Assembly (NCBI GenBank): GCA_020746875.1
Contig: JAGTJL010000017.1
Location: 1,364,001 to 1,428,000 of the forward strand
Source of the DNA: Rhexocercosporidium sp. MPI-PUGE-AT-0058
Taxonomy: Eukaryota > Ascomycota > Leotiomycetes > Helotiales
Length of the DNA stretch: 64,000 bases
Direction of reading: 5' to 3'
The notes under the pieces are model-generated. The model saw only the letters and a program-made list of their open reading frames with translations. It was not told where the DNA came from and did not search any database. The translations under genes were made by a program, and so were the position numbers. This document shows, one piece after another, positions 12,770 through 24,477 of this stretch (position 1 is the stretch's first letter; each line of letters begins with the position of its first letter).

Positions 12770-13637
12770 CTTTTTCTTTACGACTATAGACGGGCTAGCC
12801 ATAAGTATAAAAAGATTCCCTATTACTATTACCGCGAATGCTTTAAGGTAGTTTACTATTAAAAATACTTTCGCTTTTAATTATATAAAGGAGATTTATA
12901 GATTTTATAATCTTATAAAAAATGTTACGAACGGTACCACCGAAGTAAGTGTTATTTGTAAGTCTAGCGTTATTAAATATAATTACTTAATAAAAAACCG
13001 TTCTTTTACCTTTTATATTACTTCCTTATAAAATAAAGAGATTAACTTATTAAATAGAGTTCACGGTAGGCAAAGCTTCGTAAAAGTTTAAAGTAAATTA
13101 TATTTAAAAAACTAATCTCTAGCCTTTAAAAAAGTCTAAAGGAAAAGCGTATATATAAAAGGGGTTACCCGTAAAGAGAAGCAAAACGCCGGCGTGACTA
13201 AATATATAAGTGGGACTGATTCTACTAATACCGTAAAAGCCTCGGCCCCCTTATACTACGGGCCCGATTTTATATAAATAAAATGGATAGGCATACACAT
13301 AACACAAACTATCGTTAAGACCTTTAAAAACCTTAGTTTATTATTAAATCTTGACGGCTCTAAAGATAGTAAATTAAAGATTAAAGACCTCTTAAATATC
13401 TCTGTCGACGACTATACCTCTTCTTCTACGAATCTCACACTTATCGACGACGACGACGAGCTTAAAGGCGATATAATTGTGGTTAAAGGCACGTATATTT
13501 CAGTAGAGGAGAAGGAAGCTCCGCGACAAGAGAAAGAAGACAATATTACGACAGATATAGACAACGATATAAAGAGTGCTTTTGATTCCGATTTAGAGCT
13601 CGATTCGTCAAAAAAAGAGTTAGGAGACGAAAATTAG
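12770..13637 (+). pseudogene. Partly RIP-degraded reading frame of unknown function, intact acidic C-terminus
   Basis: The first part (12,770-13,280) reads with many TAA/TAG stops but keeps a Tyr/Lys/Cys-rich pattern (for example YYYYRECFK and YKKCYERYHRSKCYL). From about 13,280 to the TAG at 13,635-13,637 the frame is open for about 118 codons with normal codon use. It encodes an acidic tail including TLIDDDDELKGD and SAFDSDLELDSS. No ATG opens the intact part in frame: the only nearby ATG (13,283) is in another frame and stops after 11 codons. I do not recognise the protein. It could be the remnant of a host gene or of a transposon-associated ORF overtaken by the isochore edge. Confidence 0.4.
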
Positions 13638-13886
13638 AATATAGCAGATGTTACGAAGGAATAATAAATAAATAATTACTAGAATTAATACCTTTATTTA
13701 CACTCAAAATACGCGAAATCTTATGTACTAGACCTAGGGATTCTTAATCCGCTATGGCGATATAATATAACCCGTGTCAAGGTAATATTATAAGACCTGG
13801 CGCTATATTAAGAGTGGCGAGTTCAGCGAGGGTGGCGCTGTATTACAATTAATACGGTACAGTGAGCTGAGATTACGCAATGCTAG

Positions 13887-14122
13887 CGAGGCTAAGCCAT
13901 TTCGTGACCGATGAAGCGAACTGCAACAACGTGGATTAAAGACCAATATTTCGTAACAACAATTATAAAAAAGCCTTTCAAATTATAGACGAACAATTCC
14001 AACAACTCAAATTTTACTACAAGTGTATTTCCTTAAGTGTTAAATCATTATTCACTGCAAAACTAACAAAGTGTTGAAAATACGAATTCTCGCTTCATCG
14101 GTCACGAAATGGCTTAGCCTCG
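13887..14122. mobile_element. MITE-like element with 33-bp perfect terminal inverted repeats
   Basis: Positions 13887-13919 and 14090-14122 are exact reverse complements (33 of 33 bases). They enclose about 170 bp of non-coding sequence. The word TAG lies directly outside both ends (13884-13886 and 14123-14125) and could be a 3-bp target duplication. There is no transposase ORF inside. Size, long inverted repeats and lack of coding capacity fit a non-autonomous DNA transposon (MITE). The superfamily is not assigned, because a 3-bp duplication is seen in several groups. The inverted repeats show no RIP-type divergence from each other. Confidence 0.75.
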
Positions 14123-14143
14123 TAGGTTGCCGATAAGCCGTTT

Positions 14144-15267
14144 TTACGGATGCGAGTCTTTGCCCCTATATGATGACTCCGGAGCTACAAGAAAAGTTCT
14201 GGTATCAATAACACTAATGTAGAAAACTGATGATTTTTTTGGTTTATTGCAAGCAAAGTCCTCAGCCCAACCCTCATAACGATAATCTCGGATGATCTTC
14301 ACGATGTTTTTAGTATTATATCTCATGTTCGACCCACTAAACCATAAATATCGTAAAATTGAACACATTAATTATAGTGAAATAAATATGTGAAATTACT
14401 ATCTAAAATCGTGATCTGTAGTTATAATGGAAGCAATGTACCACGTTCAGATTTAAAACTTGGGAGCAACTGTACGTCCCAAGCAGCCTTTCCGTGACTT
14501 AGATTCGTATTTCAAAGCCCCGACCATACCCTCCGAAAGGGGTTTCCGGACCAAAGTCTCCAGGTTAACAAGATCTATAAAATTCTCATCCTCTTCCAGC
14601 ATCTCATTAGCTCTAACCTGGATATAAGCCTTCACACCATTTGAAGCATTCTCAGGTACATACGCCGCCACATCCTGGAACTTTAGTGCTGGGAACGTAC
14701 AGCTGACATCTCTTTTCGAGAATCCTTTATTATTAATCGCACTCTTGACTTTCCTGTCTCGCATAATCTGGTCAAAAGCCCAGTTCGAGCCTACCAAGGG
14801 GGAGTGTAGAGCTTCTGCTTCAACCTATGCTTCTCGGCCGGGGAAGAACACATGTATTTCTTTCTCTTCTTAGTCGTCGTCGTATGGACTATCTCATGGT
14901 CCATTCACTTGTCAGTGATTACCCTGGATTACTCTTTGATAGTTCTTGGACTTAACTCTACCTTGGGTGTAAATTTCTAGATCACTCCTTGTAAGCTTGA
15001 GAAATTTGGCGTTTGCCACCACAGCGGTGGTCTGGAGTCTCGGGCCCCAGCAACCATTTATGGGAGCTATTAATCTGAAAGCATGATCCTTCCCGTCCGC
15101 GAATTTCTGTCGGCCATACAATCTTCATAAGTTGCAATGATCTCCCCGCGGCTAGTTCTGCAAGGAATATACCATAGCCAGGACGAATCCCATGGTGCCA
15201 CTTTCTGATTAGTTACTGTCATGTGGTTGAAGCTACCGGCGCGCGTGAATAATTTGATGGTCTTCAC
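14144..15267 (-). pseudogene. Decayed minus-strand gene of unknown family
   Basis: Three minus-strand open stretches with protein-like composition follow each other: 15267-15070, 15121-14912 and 14821-14453, with a possible 3' continuation at 14368-14144. The first reads SFNHMTVTNQK and WDSSWLWYIPCRTSRGEII. The second reads APINGCWGPRLQTTAVVANA. They overlap in different frames near 15,075-15,120, so about one base has been lost or gained. Between the second and third there is a plausible intron, about 14,823-14,919, with GTAATC, a CTAAG branch and TAG. No in-frame ATG opens the first segment. I do not recognise the family. The frameshift and missing start next to the RIP isochore suggest a pseudogene, but an unusual exon structure cannot be ruled out. 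Confidence 0.5.
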
Positions 15268-16402
15268 GTGTCTTCCATTATACTAATCTAACAGCCCGGT
15301 TGGCGGGATGTATTTGAATGGGGCTTTCCGTTGGCTATCTTTCATTCGAATCTGGAAAATCTGAGTACACCCAGTGAGAACTTGATGGCACTGATGATGC
15401 TCCGAGACTATAACAAACTGGGTTAAACAACAACAACAAGGCGGCACTGTGAAAGAGGTGGAGTCCGTCCTGACTTGCTCTGTCCTTTGCCTGATCTTGT
15501 GTCTTGCATAATAACATTATAACTTTCATTCCCTAAAGCTTTATCATGTGTTTGATAGCGAGATAGTACCCCGCAGGATATGTAATTAGTCTTCGTAGTG
15601 ATTTCGTAATCATGTTCTTATACAGGTACATAACAAGCGTCAGTACTACCCAGTGTTTGCCCCAGAAGCTAGGGAGGACCCCTGGATGGTGATCACCACC
15701 AGGCTGTACTGCTAAATCCCAAAGCTAAATTCGTGGCGTATATATGTGCAGCGAAAATCGTGCGGGCGAATCTTAACTTAGTGAGGCGTGGCAGCACGCT
15801 ACACTAACGCAAAATATTGTACCTAGGTTTCGAATCTCGAAGAGCCTAAGCTGTGCAATAAATTGCATTCAAGGAAAAGTTCCTCTGGGAGTTACTAGCT
15901 TGCATGGCCATAAGTCCAGGCAACTTGCCAAGTGTGTGGTCCCAAGTCTATTGACGTATAGGAGCCACAACCCTTTGCGACTCAGGCTCTCGGGCTCTAC
16001 TTCTTCGTCCTATCTTCTCTCTTGAATCTAGACTGACTCGGTTTCCGCTTAGCTTCCGTCAGCCGCCAGAAATGACTCTGACGGAGGCTAAGAAGCTAAA
16101 AACGCCCACCGAACTTAATTCTTAGCGAGCCGAGAGCTAAGATAGTCAATTGGTCAGAATAAGGCTTCGAATCACAAGGATTTGCCTGCCTCGTTGCGCA
16201 GCGTACGAATTCCTTCTCATGGTATTGGATCGAACTGCAAATGCATGAACCTGGGGATTGTCGAGCCTGACTTTGACCTTCGCCAGTGCACGGATTCAAC
16301 CTAAAGCTATGCTGTGATTATAACTTCCACACATGTCCTGCTCTGTTGTTGAGATTCCCATTTCAGCAATTTGACCACACCAGCATCGAAGTCTTGCTCA
16401 CC
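15268..16402. other. Intergenic, no supported gene
   Basis: About 1.1 kb without a convincing coding region; short frames lack family signatures. A small near-perfect hairpin lies at about 15,780-15,805. The right end is the promoter region of the SAT4-type gene. Confidence 0.6.
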
Positions 16403-17661
16403 ATGTCACAGTCGAGAGTACCCCAGATCCTCGGGGTAGCGATCTCGTTTACCGTTACAGCAGTCATTCTGGCCGGGCTCAGGTTGTACACTAGGATCCA
16501 TCTGACGAAAGCTTATGGATGGGACGACACCCTGCTGATAGTCTCTATGGTATGGATTTACTCTCTATTTAGAGGGCCTCAACTGACTTCTCAGTGCGCT
16601 TTCATCACATCCATAGGTTTCCTGTTCAAAGGATGTCAAGCCGGCCTAGGTAAGCCACAAAAGGACATCACGCTCCAAGAATTGATTGATGGAATGATGG
16701 TCAGTCAAAATTCTTAATGAGTGCTCCTATCTAACCCCATCAACAGTATACACAGCTAAGTTACGGGACTTATTTGTGTGTCGTCGGATTCGTCAGAGCC
16801 AGTATCGCTGTCGCATTGTTACGCCTCGTTACCGCTCGACGATACATCTATTCCATATGGGCATCCATGGTGCTCAACTTAGGCACACTCGTAGCTGGTT
16901 TGGTATACAATTTTCTCACCTGCACGCCAACCAGTTATATCTGGAATCGGTACAAGCCAGGAACGAAGGGAACTTGCCTACCTCCGACCACCTTGGTATA
17001 CCTCTCGTACGGCACTTCGGCTGCCGGCATTCTTCTCGATTTTATCTTTGTGCTCATTCCATGTCTGGTAATATGGAATCTCCAATTAACGAGACGCGTA
17101 AAGATCACTGCGATGTCGACTATGAGCTTGGGGGTATTGTATGTTGCCATCCCCTGTTTCAACCAGGTCTCAGCAGCTAATAGAACTTACAGTGCGACAA
17201 TCGCCATCATCATTCGCCTCCAATATCTCATCGACTTTACCGATAACACCGATCATCTCTGTAAGAATTTACTCCTACTTCCACTGTATTTCCGTTTATT
17301 GACCTACTTGTAAGATTCTCTTTCAGATATTGCCATTTGGTGTATCATCGAAGCAGGTCTCGCTCTGAGTGGGGCCTGTGTCATGACATTGAGACCGTTG
17401 GTACGCCGTCACGGTATATTTGTATCTGGGTACTCCTCATCGGCTCGAGGTCAAACCAGCGAATCAGCAGGACAAGGAAAACTTATCAAAATTCCCGACT
17501 GGCCATCTGAAAGGAAGCCCCGAGTCGACACAACATCTCAGCGGGTGGGAAATAATCATGAAAGCGACGAAGAGATATTTGACATTTCTGCCATTGTTAT
17601 GACAAGGGACTTCGAGGTGTCTGAATCAAAGAAAGCTCTGAGCTCAAAGTCTCTGTGCTAA
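16403..17661 (+). CDS. SAT4/PTH11-type seven-transmembrane (fungal rhodopsin-domain) protein
   Basis: Integral membrane protein of the large fungal rhodopsin-domain family (PTH11-like and SAT4-like proteins, often proposed as receptors). Proposed exons: 16403-16549, 16595-16699, 16747-17138, 17193-17260, 17327-17661, giving 348 residues. The introns (45, 47, 54 and 66 nt) have GT-AG ends. The 45- and 54-nt ones are multiples of three, so the frame also reads through, but removing the second restores the family motif GVFATIAIIIRL. Family marks are GWDD after the first helices, FVRASIAV in the middle, and IAIWCIIEAG...CVMTLRPLV near the last helix. The cytoplasmic tail is polar. An upstream in-frame ATG (16286) was rejected because the protein normally begins just before the first helix. 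No CFEM domain precedes it, unlike PTH11 itself. Ligand and role are unknown. Confidence 0.85.
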
Positions 17662-20600
17662 TGCCCTGGGCATTTTTGGTTGTTAAGGAACTAGAATACT
17701 GGATTATCGAAATACGAATGATGGCATATTGTGTGCTCTGGTGAACAGTACAAGAGTAGATATCTCTATTTCGTTACGACTTTCATGTCAATTATGGTAT
17801 TGTAAAATATGGTCGAAGGTTGCATTCCTGGGAGTAACATGTTCTCTGTACGAATCTCCTTCTGCTCTTGTTGGGTCCCGTATATACCGTTTAGACCTCT
17901 AGGGATGTTTTCATGCACATAGTTAAAAGTTCCGTCGTTGGGCTCCTCGTTTGATGATACCTTGTATTCTAGAACTGCATGTCACCATCCATATGTTTTT
18001 CTACCCCACTGGCCTGACCCAACTATTAGATGTAGCTCCTGCATCAGCTTGCCAAGCTTGGAATTCAGTCCCAATCTCGATGCAATGGGACTTTCCGGAC
18101 GCTTTGGTGCCTGTAAAACGCCTTGGCAAGGAGGATTTCCGGGGATGTATTTCGACTTGGCATTTCACTTTACAGTAAGAGGATCCGAAGGTCCTCGAGA
18201 TTCTGTAGGGTAGCCTACCGCCTGACATAATTGAAACCTGGAGCTGGGGTCCAACGAACCAATAAATTACCAGAAGCGGCCCATGTACAAGGGCATTGGC
18301 TCATCAATGCGCAAAACCTCTCGTTCATCTCACGATTCAGACAAATTTCCAGCATCAACCATGTCCTTCGGAGGCTGGGATGTCTCAGCCGAATGTCATC
18401 ATTCATTAGTGCTAGACATCAGATTAGCCAGTTGCGAGCTCGATCTAAATGGGTTGGCGTACAAGCTAAAGCCGCTTGGTCTCTACAGGCTGAGTTGGGC
18501 ACGAAACTACGCCCGAATCCGCCCCGGGACCACTGACACCACAGACTAATCCCTTCTAGCCTCGAAAAAATGTACATAGTAACTTAATTAGCTCCCGCGA
18601 GTAATTGCACAGCTCAGTTGCACGCTGGGTTCTGGGGAAGCTTGCATCTCCACTAGCATAGCATATCTTTTCGATCATTCTAGAATCTCTTGAGTCCTGA
18701 TGACTGAAATCACCGCACTGTATCTTCCCTAGCGGGAGAAGATACAAGTGACAAGGAAGTTTACTAGGCTTGAAGCTGAAGATCTTCACTGTTGATCTGA
18801 TCGGGCCTCCACCAATATTGGGCTTAACTGCATGCATGTCCCGTGCTTTGCGGATCTTTTCACAACCATAAGTCAAGGAAAGTATTCAGATAGTGGTGGA
18901 TGAGACCTGCTAAATTGTCGTCCTGGAATACTGGTACTAAAATTTTGGGCGGAAGCCGAAGGCATCGAGACCGAGGAAGCTACTTTTCGTACTGTTCCTC
19001 TCTCGTGAATCCTATTTGCTCTACGGTTGTTATTTTTCTGTTTAGACGTTTTATAAGTGTAGCAAATAATACAACACACCGGTTGGACAGAATTTCATCT
19101 TTCCGCTGAAGAGTACTGTCAGATTATTATCAAAATGATGGGAGTAGCTTCCGGAAGGTAATCGAAGAAGGAGTCTGTTCTTCATTCCACAACCTTTCAG
19201 ACAACTCCAAGTGACGACAAGTCCAGGTCAGACTCTCATCTACTCTGATTCATGTCTGATTCTTGCCTCGAAAATCTGGGCACCCAACGGATGATGGACC
19301 CGTCACCGGTGAAGCCGCCACTCAGGTTCCACAACTCCATGCTCGTCAGAGCAGCAGATACTGCATGTCAATGTTGAACATCTAATCCATTTTGTTTTCC
19401 GTGTGCGTACGCGGGAGTTTGAGTAGCCGACTTAAGCAAACTATATAGCATCTCAAGGGCGCAGTAGTAGCAAAGCGAACGGAATCTTGCATGTAGATCT
19501 GATCTACACTCGAGAAGACACCGCACTCCCTAGCGAGTCAGACTTTCAGATACTGCTTCAGGATCAGATAGTATTCAAGTGTGAAGATCTACAACCGCAT
19601 TACCACACCCCTCCTAAGATCAAATAAACTGTAAGCTTAGATCACCTGGCTATACGAGCCCCAATGCAACGATTCCCCTCCCGACTCTTTCCAATTCTTG
19701 ACAATGAATCTCTTTCTGGACACCTAACTAAATTCTAGCCGATGATGCCTTGTGATTACCTTGTGCAGTTGGCTTAAAGTACACTAAGTAGCGAACCTAT
19801 TCCTCCGAATTTCAGTTTTGTATTTTTCACATAAACTCAGCCCCAGAAACCTCTTCCGATCAACCTTTGGAAACGCTTCATCGGAGAAATGAGTTGTGGT
19901 TCCTGGTAGAAAGTTAGGCAGATGATGTTCGAGACAGTAAAACGATCTGATTCATCAAGCTTAGCTGCATAGGTGAAGAAGTCCTTGAAGTAATTCGTAG
20001 AGTTAGACATTACGTAGCTTTTCAAGGACTTGATATCATTTCATTTTTGACGTCTATCTTTGGGTGTGGCTCGTTCAATGATGTTTCTGTTTTCAACCCA
20101 AGAGTTTCTTTGCCTTGCTTTGACGAAAAGGAGGTGCAGTCCTAGATACGATTCACAACACACTAGCAAATACATCTTCTTAAAGCAACCCCCCCCCCCC
20201 CCCCCTTTTCCCCAAGCCGACTCCAAACCCCACGAATCCCACATAAACCCATGCCAGCCCGAGCCCCTCATATTCCTAAATACAACCTCATTATCCAATC
20301 CACCACCTTTCAACACAGCATCAGGAGCATCAAAATAAAATAAAAAATACTCGTCCCCACTCGTCGTTCCGCTCCTATATAGCGCTGAATCATTCGAGAT
20401 ATCCTTACTCAACGTCCCTTCATATTCAACAACACCACATCCCCAGTCTTACCGTTTCTATGCAGCAAAAGCTCTTGTTTCAACCGATCACCCTTAAACT
20501 CATCTTTGTCGTGCATGATGAACTACTCCCGAAATAGGGACCCTAGACACCATTGAAGTTTTCTTGTGAGGCTGAAGAAGGAGAAGAGCCACGTAGGATG

Positions 20601-22565
20601 GGAGACGAGTCGTATGTTTTTATGCATAAGCCGGAGGGGGATTGCCACATTCCGTCTTGGACGTTCGTTGCGCTTGCGATTTCGGAGAGAATTGAGAGGA
20701 GGGCTGCATATCTACATCAACATCTCGCTAATTTAAAGTCGAGTCTGCAGGAGGTTTGGACGAGAGAAGGAAATTAGGAGCACATCTTCCTTCACATCCG
20801 TCTTCCCATTCAAGAATGTCGTATTATAAAGCCTGTACAGAGCCCTGAACACTCCGAGTAAAGGAAGAGCATTGTTGACGAAATACTACTATGCGCCCGC
20901 TGAATCTAGGCAAGTAACCCAGTGGAGATCACCAAGTGGAGACCCGAAGACTAATTACATCGAGCAAGTCTTCGGTCTAGGTGAAGATATTGTCGGATGT
21001 CCAGTCGAAACTTGTTCCTCCGTCTAATGATCGAGGAGTGTGTTATTAGTTCTAGTGACGTGCTCTGCTAAAACACCTTTAGGGACTGCGAAAAGGGGGA
21101 AGAAGATAGAAGACTCAGAGGTAATTATTGGAATGAGAACGTACAGTAGCTCACGTAATGCCCAGCTGCTTCTCAACTAAATATCGTCCTTTGTAGTACA
21201 GTCTAGTGCCGTATCTCGTCCAACAGTGATATTCTATATATCATTCCCAAGCACGGTGTTGATTCGCACTGAGGGAAGTGAGAAAGGGGGCCAGTAGTCG
21301 AAGCGAGCCGGATAATACGGGAGGCGCCAAGATCCTCCGGAGGGTGAATTAGACGTAGTGATGTGTGCCAGGGATAACGAGGCGGGAAAGTTGTGTTCGA
21401 GATTGGATGATATAGGTTAATTGATAGAATTCATTCATAAGAAAGATACGAATCCTTTCAACGGCCCAGTCGCAATTTTAGAAGTCTAAACTGTCTCTTC
21501 TCAGTATTTGTGCTGTAGTGCGGTGTTCAATGTGTTCCCCACTCACTTCCCCACCACTCGGCTCCCTGATGCTGATTTTCCATCCTCACTCCTCTCTTCA
21601 TCAAATGCGGACTTATTTCAATCTTTTGAGCGAGTATTTCTTTTTATTTTGCATTCATGTTTTTGTTTCTTTTAGTGGTTCTCTGCCCGGCGCTGTGTTC
21701 GGAGTGAGTTAGACATTTTACAGAAAGTGTTGACACATTCGTGTCAGGTCGTAGGTCTCAGTGCCTTATTCGGTGCATCCTGTCTGAGGTCTTATATATC
21801 TATCTATCAAGGTACCAAGAGTGACCAGTCGCAAACGTTAACTTGGATGGATGCCGTGAGCGTTCCCAGCCTGTCATAATGTTCCGGTTACCATTTATTT
21901 GTTCAACCTCAACTCGGCTTAGGTCTGGATATTCGCCCGCGTCATCACCAGAAACTTTTTATCAAATACTGCATTTTAATATCCCAGATCTTGGACTTCA
22001 AACCCGTTCGTTACCTTCCCTTCTTCGCTCCGGTTTAGACCCACTGTAGATGAATGTACCTTGGGACAAAATGACGCCCATTTGCTGTTTTGTAACTTGC
22101 TTTCAGACTCTACCAGATACTAGTTCTCGTTAAAAGTCGCTATCTCAGTGATCGTTTACGTACATGAGCATGAGGACTCGGGGTTGCGACTAAAAGGCTT
22201 TATCAGAGTCAGTGGCTGGGTCCCGAGGGTCCTGGCGGTTCAGGAGAAGGATTGAAATAATGCTGGCAATAATACTCGATATAATGTTACCAAGTCATCA
22301 TTTCCTGTCCCCGTAAATCCGTGATTCAGCAGAAAAGTATTTGACACTGACGGTATTAGCAACTGTAAGTATTTCTAAGGCATCCAAGTATTTCTCGTAT
22401 CGGTATCAATAAAATGGGAGACCCCATTCAATTTCCGTTGCAAATGCTTCATTCCATCGCCTCTCTCTTCTCTTTGCCAGCTATCCCACGCACGGGCAGC
22501 TGCTTAGAACAACATCTTCTCCCCAGAAACCAGGATATTACTACTGACTGATACTACCACATCTT
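17662..22565. other. Gene-poor stretch of 4.9 kb
   Basis: Base composition is normal, unlike the left isochore, but I find no gene I can support. Several short frames (for example 18231-18549, 18556-18876 and 20041-20412) lack recognisable motifs or splice partners. A minus-strand segment around 20,230-20,520 has some protein-like composition (EYFLFYFDAPDAVL) and may be a gene relic. A poly-C run interrupts it. Confidence 0.55.
20189..20205. repeat. Poly-C run of 17 bases
   Basis: Seventeen consecutive C followed by TTTTCCCC. Such mononucleotide runs are prone to slippage and to sequencing error, so the length is uncertain. Confidence 0.95.
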
Positions 22566-23362
22566 TTAAGTGGCTGCGAAGAGCAAAACCACAACCCAGC
22601 CTACTAGCCAGTTCCATTTCCCATTCGAAAATGTCACACCAGCCCCAGAAGACGTCCGGCTCTGCGTAGCTGATGCAGACGGCTGAGACGCTGTCGCAGA
22701 GCCCGACGTGGAGCGGGTAGTTTTAGATGTGACCGTCAACTTCTCGAGACCAGCCGTTATAGTGACGGCGAAATACAGCGGACCATTCGTAGGCGAGGCA
22801 TTGACACCCGAGCTGGTTTCTGTGTACGTAGTTGTGGTAGTCTGTCCATCCACCACAATCACCTCACTGACAGTGTTGGCCAGAGAACATGTCACAGTGT
22901 CTGTATTGGAGAAAGAGCAACTTTCTCGGAAATTCCTGCTTGTGATGTTGGTTAGTTGGTTGGCATTTGCGGCGTTGGTTATAGCCATAAATGGATTCGA
23001 CCATCTCTTACTTTGATGTACCCGTCGTGACGAAGACTTGCGAAAGAAGCATAGTAGATGGCCCTTGAGTAATAGTGACATGTTCACCTCCTACGCACGC
23101 AGGCGTTGTGAAGGGGAATGGAATTGAGCCTGTTGTTGCGCAGTTGATGTCGTACGTTGTTGCTGTGGAGTCCTGAGTGGGTTAATCGATCGTACGGTAC
23201 TCAGAAGAAGTCTGTTGAAATTACCACGCCTACGATAGACCCGTCTAGCTTTCCTCGAAATCTTATGTCTGATTGGCCGATGGATGAGTCGCCTAAAAGT
23301 AGATTCGCTACCGTGTCCTCCCCTGCCACGAGGGAGGCGGCCAAAATGAGTGAAAGGAGCAT
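22566..23362 (-). CDS. Small secreted, probably GPI-anchored Ser/Thr-rich protein
   Basis: Exons (minus): 23362-23225, 23172-23012, 22935-22566, giving 222 residues. The introns (52 and 76 nt) have GT-AG ends, and CTAAC occurs near the 3' end of the second. The N-terminus MLLSLILAASLVAG is a signal peptide. The middle carries Cys, Thr and Gly residues (DSTATTYDINCATTG, TTPACVGGEHVTIT) in a pattern common in fungal extracellular proteins of unknown function. A Ser/Thr/Ala-rich linker follows (about 165-195), and the C-terminus ends in a hydrophobic helix (WLVGWVVVLLFAAT) with no charged tail, as required for GPI attachment. It probably sits on the plasma membrane or cell wall. No enzymatic domain is recognised. 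Confidence 0.8.
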
Positions 23363-24477
23363 GTTTTCCGCTGTTGACACGAACGGGGTTTCAAATATCT
23401 TGATCGCCAGTCTAGAATGGAAGAATTTAGTCTTTTGGTGGTAGCTTATCTTAATGACGATAAAAAGTTGTTCGAGTTGTTGAGCGATGGTAGGATCTCA
23501 CCACGGCACTGATCAATGCATTTGGCGTAAGTTCTTGGTCTTGACTATGACTTCGAAGAAACCGAAGACCACCTCTATATAAGAGACAAATCCTCCGGCA
23601 ACTTCTCAGAGAATCATACGATGTGATGACCGTCTGTATCGACCTCGCATACAGTCGAGATGGTCATTGGTCATCCGGAACGAGGACGCGTAATTATCAT
23701 ATTACCAGGGTTACGCTACGCGACCTGAATCGCAGACCAGAATTACCGCAGAGCTACAGAAGACGCAAATTACCTGCAAGAGGTCTAACCTCGTTGCTCC
23801 TGATGCGAGATTTTTTTCTCTCGTTGGAACGCTATTCCCGTGATATAAGACGCCGCGTGGCTCACCCACGCGTTGGGTACCGATGTAACCTACTCGTAAC
23901 TGTGACTACCACGGTGTTTGGGTACTGGAGCGAATCTGTACGACTGACTACTGCCTGGGCAAAATCTCGGCTTCTCATGCATCAAAAAATTACCGTAGCT
24001 CGTGAATGAGAAATACAGTCAGAAACAATTAGAAACGGAAAAATCTCCATGCAAGCTAGGCTTTCGTGCACTCCTCACAATGACCTCTGGATCTGACAAC
24101 GACGATCTCTTAAAGGTACGGCGAAAAAGCTCTAAAGAATATCAAGATAGTTGTTCTGTAAAGAATTTTGTATGATAAGAAGGCTTTTTTTTTTCAAGTG
24201 GGGATGATGGCTGGGTCTAGGATCAGATTCGTACTCGATACCAACTCTCTCTGTAGATATGGATGACTTCTCCTACAACACCGCTACTATACTATCTGTC
24301 GAACTTGACTTGAGCGGCCTGGTGTTTACCATTAATTGATTAATCCACAGGTTCTTTGCGAGCCAATACAATGGCTTTGTTAAATATCGAACTTCGGCGA
24401 AATTCAAATCATTCAACAGACTTTTACACACCAAAAATAAACCCATGTCAAGTTCATTGTAGAAGAATGAATCGAAC
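23363..24477. other. Intergenic, no supported gene
   Basis: 1.1 kb between the promoter of the GPI protein gene and the 3' end of the beta-xylosidase gene. A plus-strand open frame at 23623-24009 (128 codons) has an Arg-rich, non-family composition and is not called. A TATATAG motif on the minus strand near 23,573-23,580 lies about 210 bp upstream of the GPI protein start. Confidence 0.5.

Noticed and set aside
15780..15805. GC-rich hairpin
   Set aside because: Stem of about nine pairs with bulges, no gene context, and terminators of this kind are not used in fungi.
16286..16402. Upstream in-frame start of the SAT4-type gene
   Set aside because: The extension is Cys/His/Phe-rich and does not resemble the short polar N-termini of this family.
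20041..20412. Minus-strand ORF of 123 codons with a Gly run
   Set aside because: The Gly run is just the poly-C tract. Upstream frames cannot be joined by clear splice sites. Kept only as a possible relic.
23623..24009. Plus-strand ORF of 128 codons
   Set aside because: Arg-rich, no domain, no flanking exon signals, and lies between two well-supported minus-strand genes.
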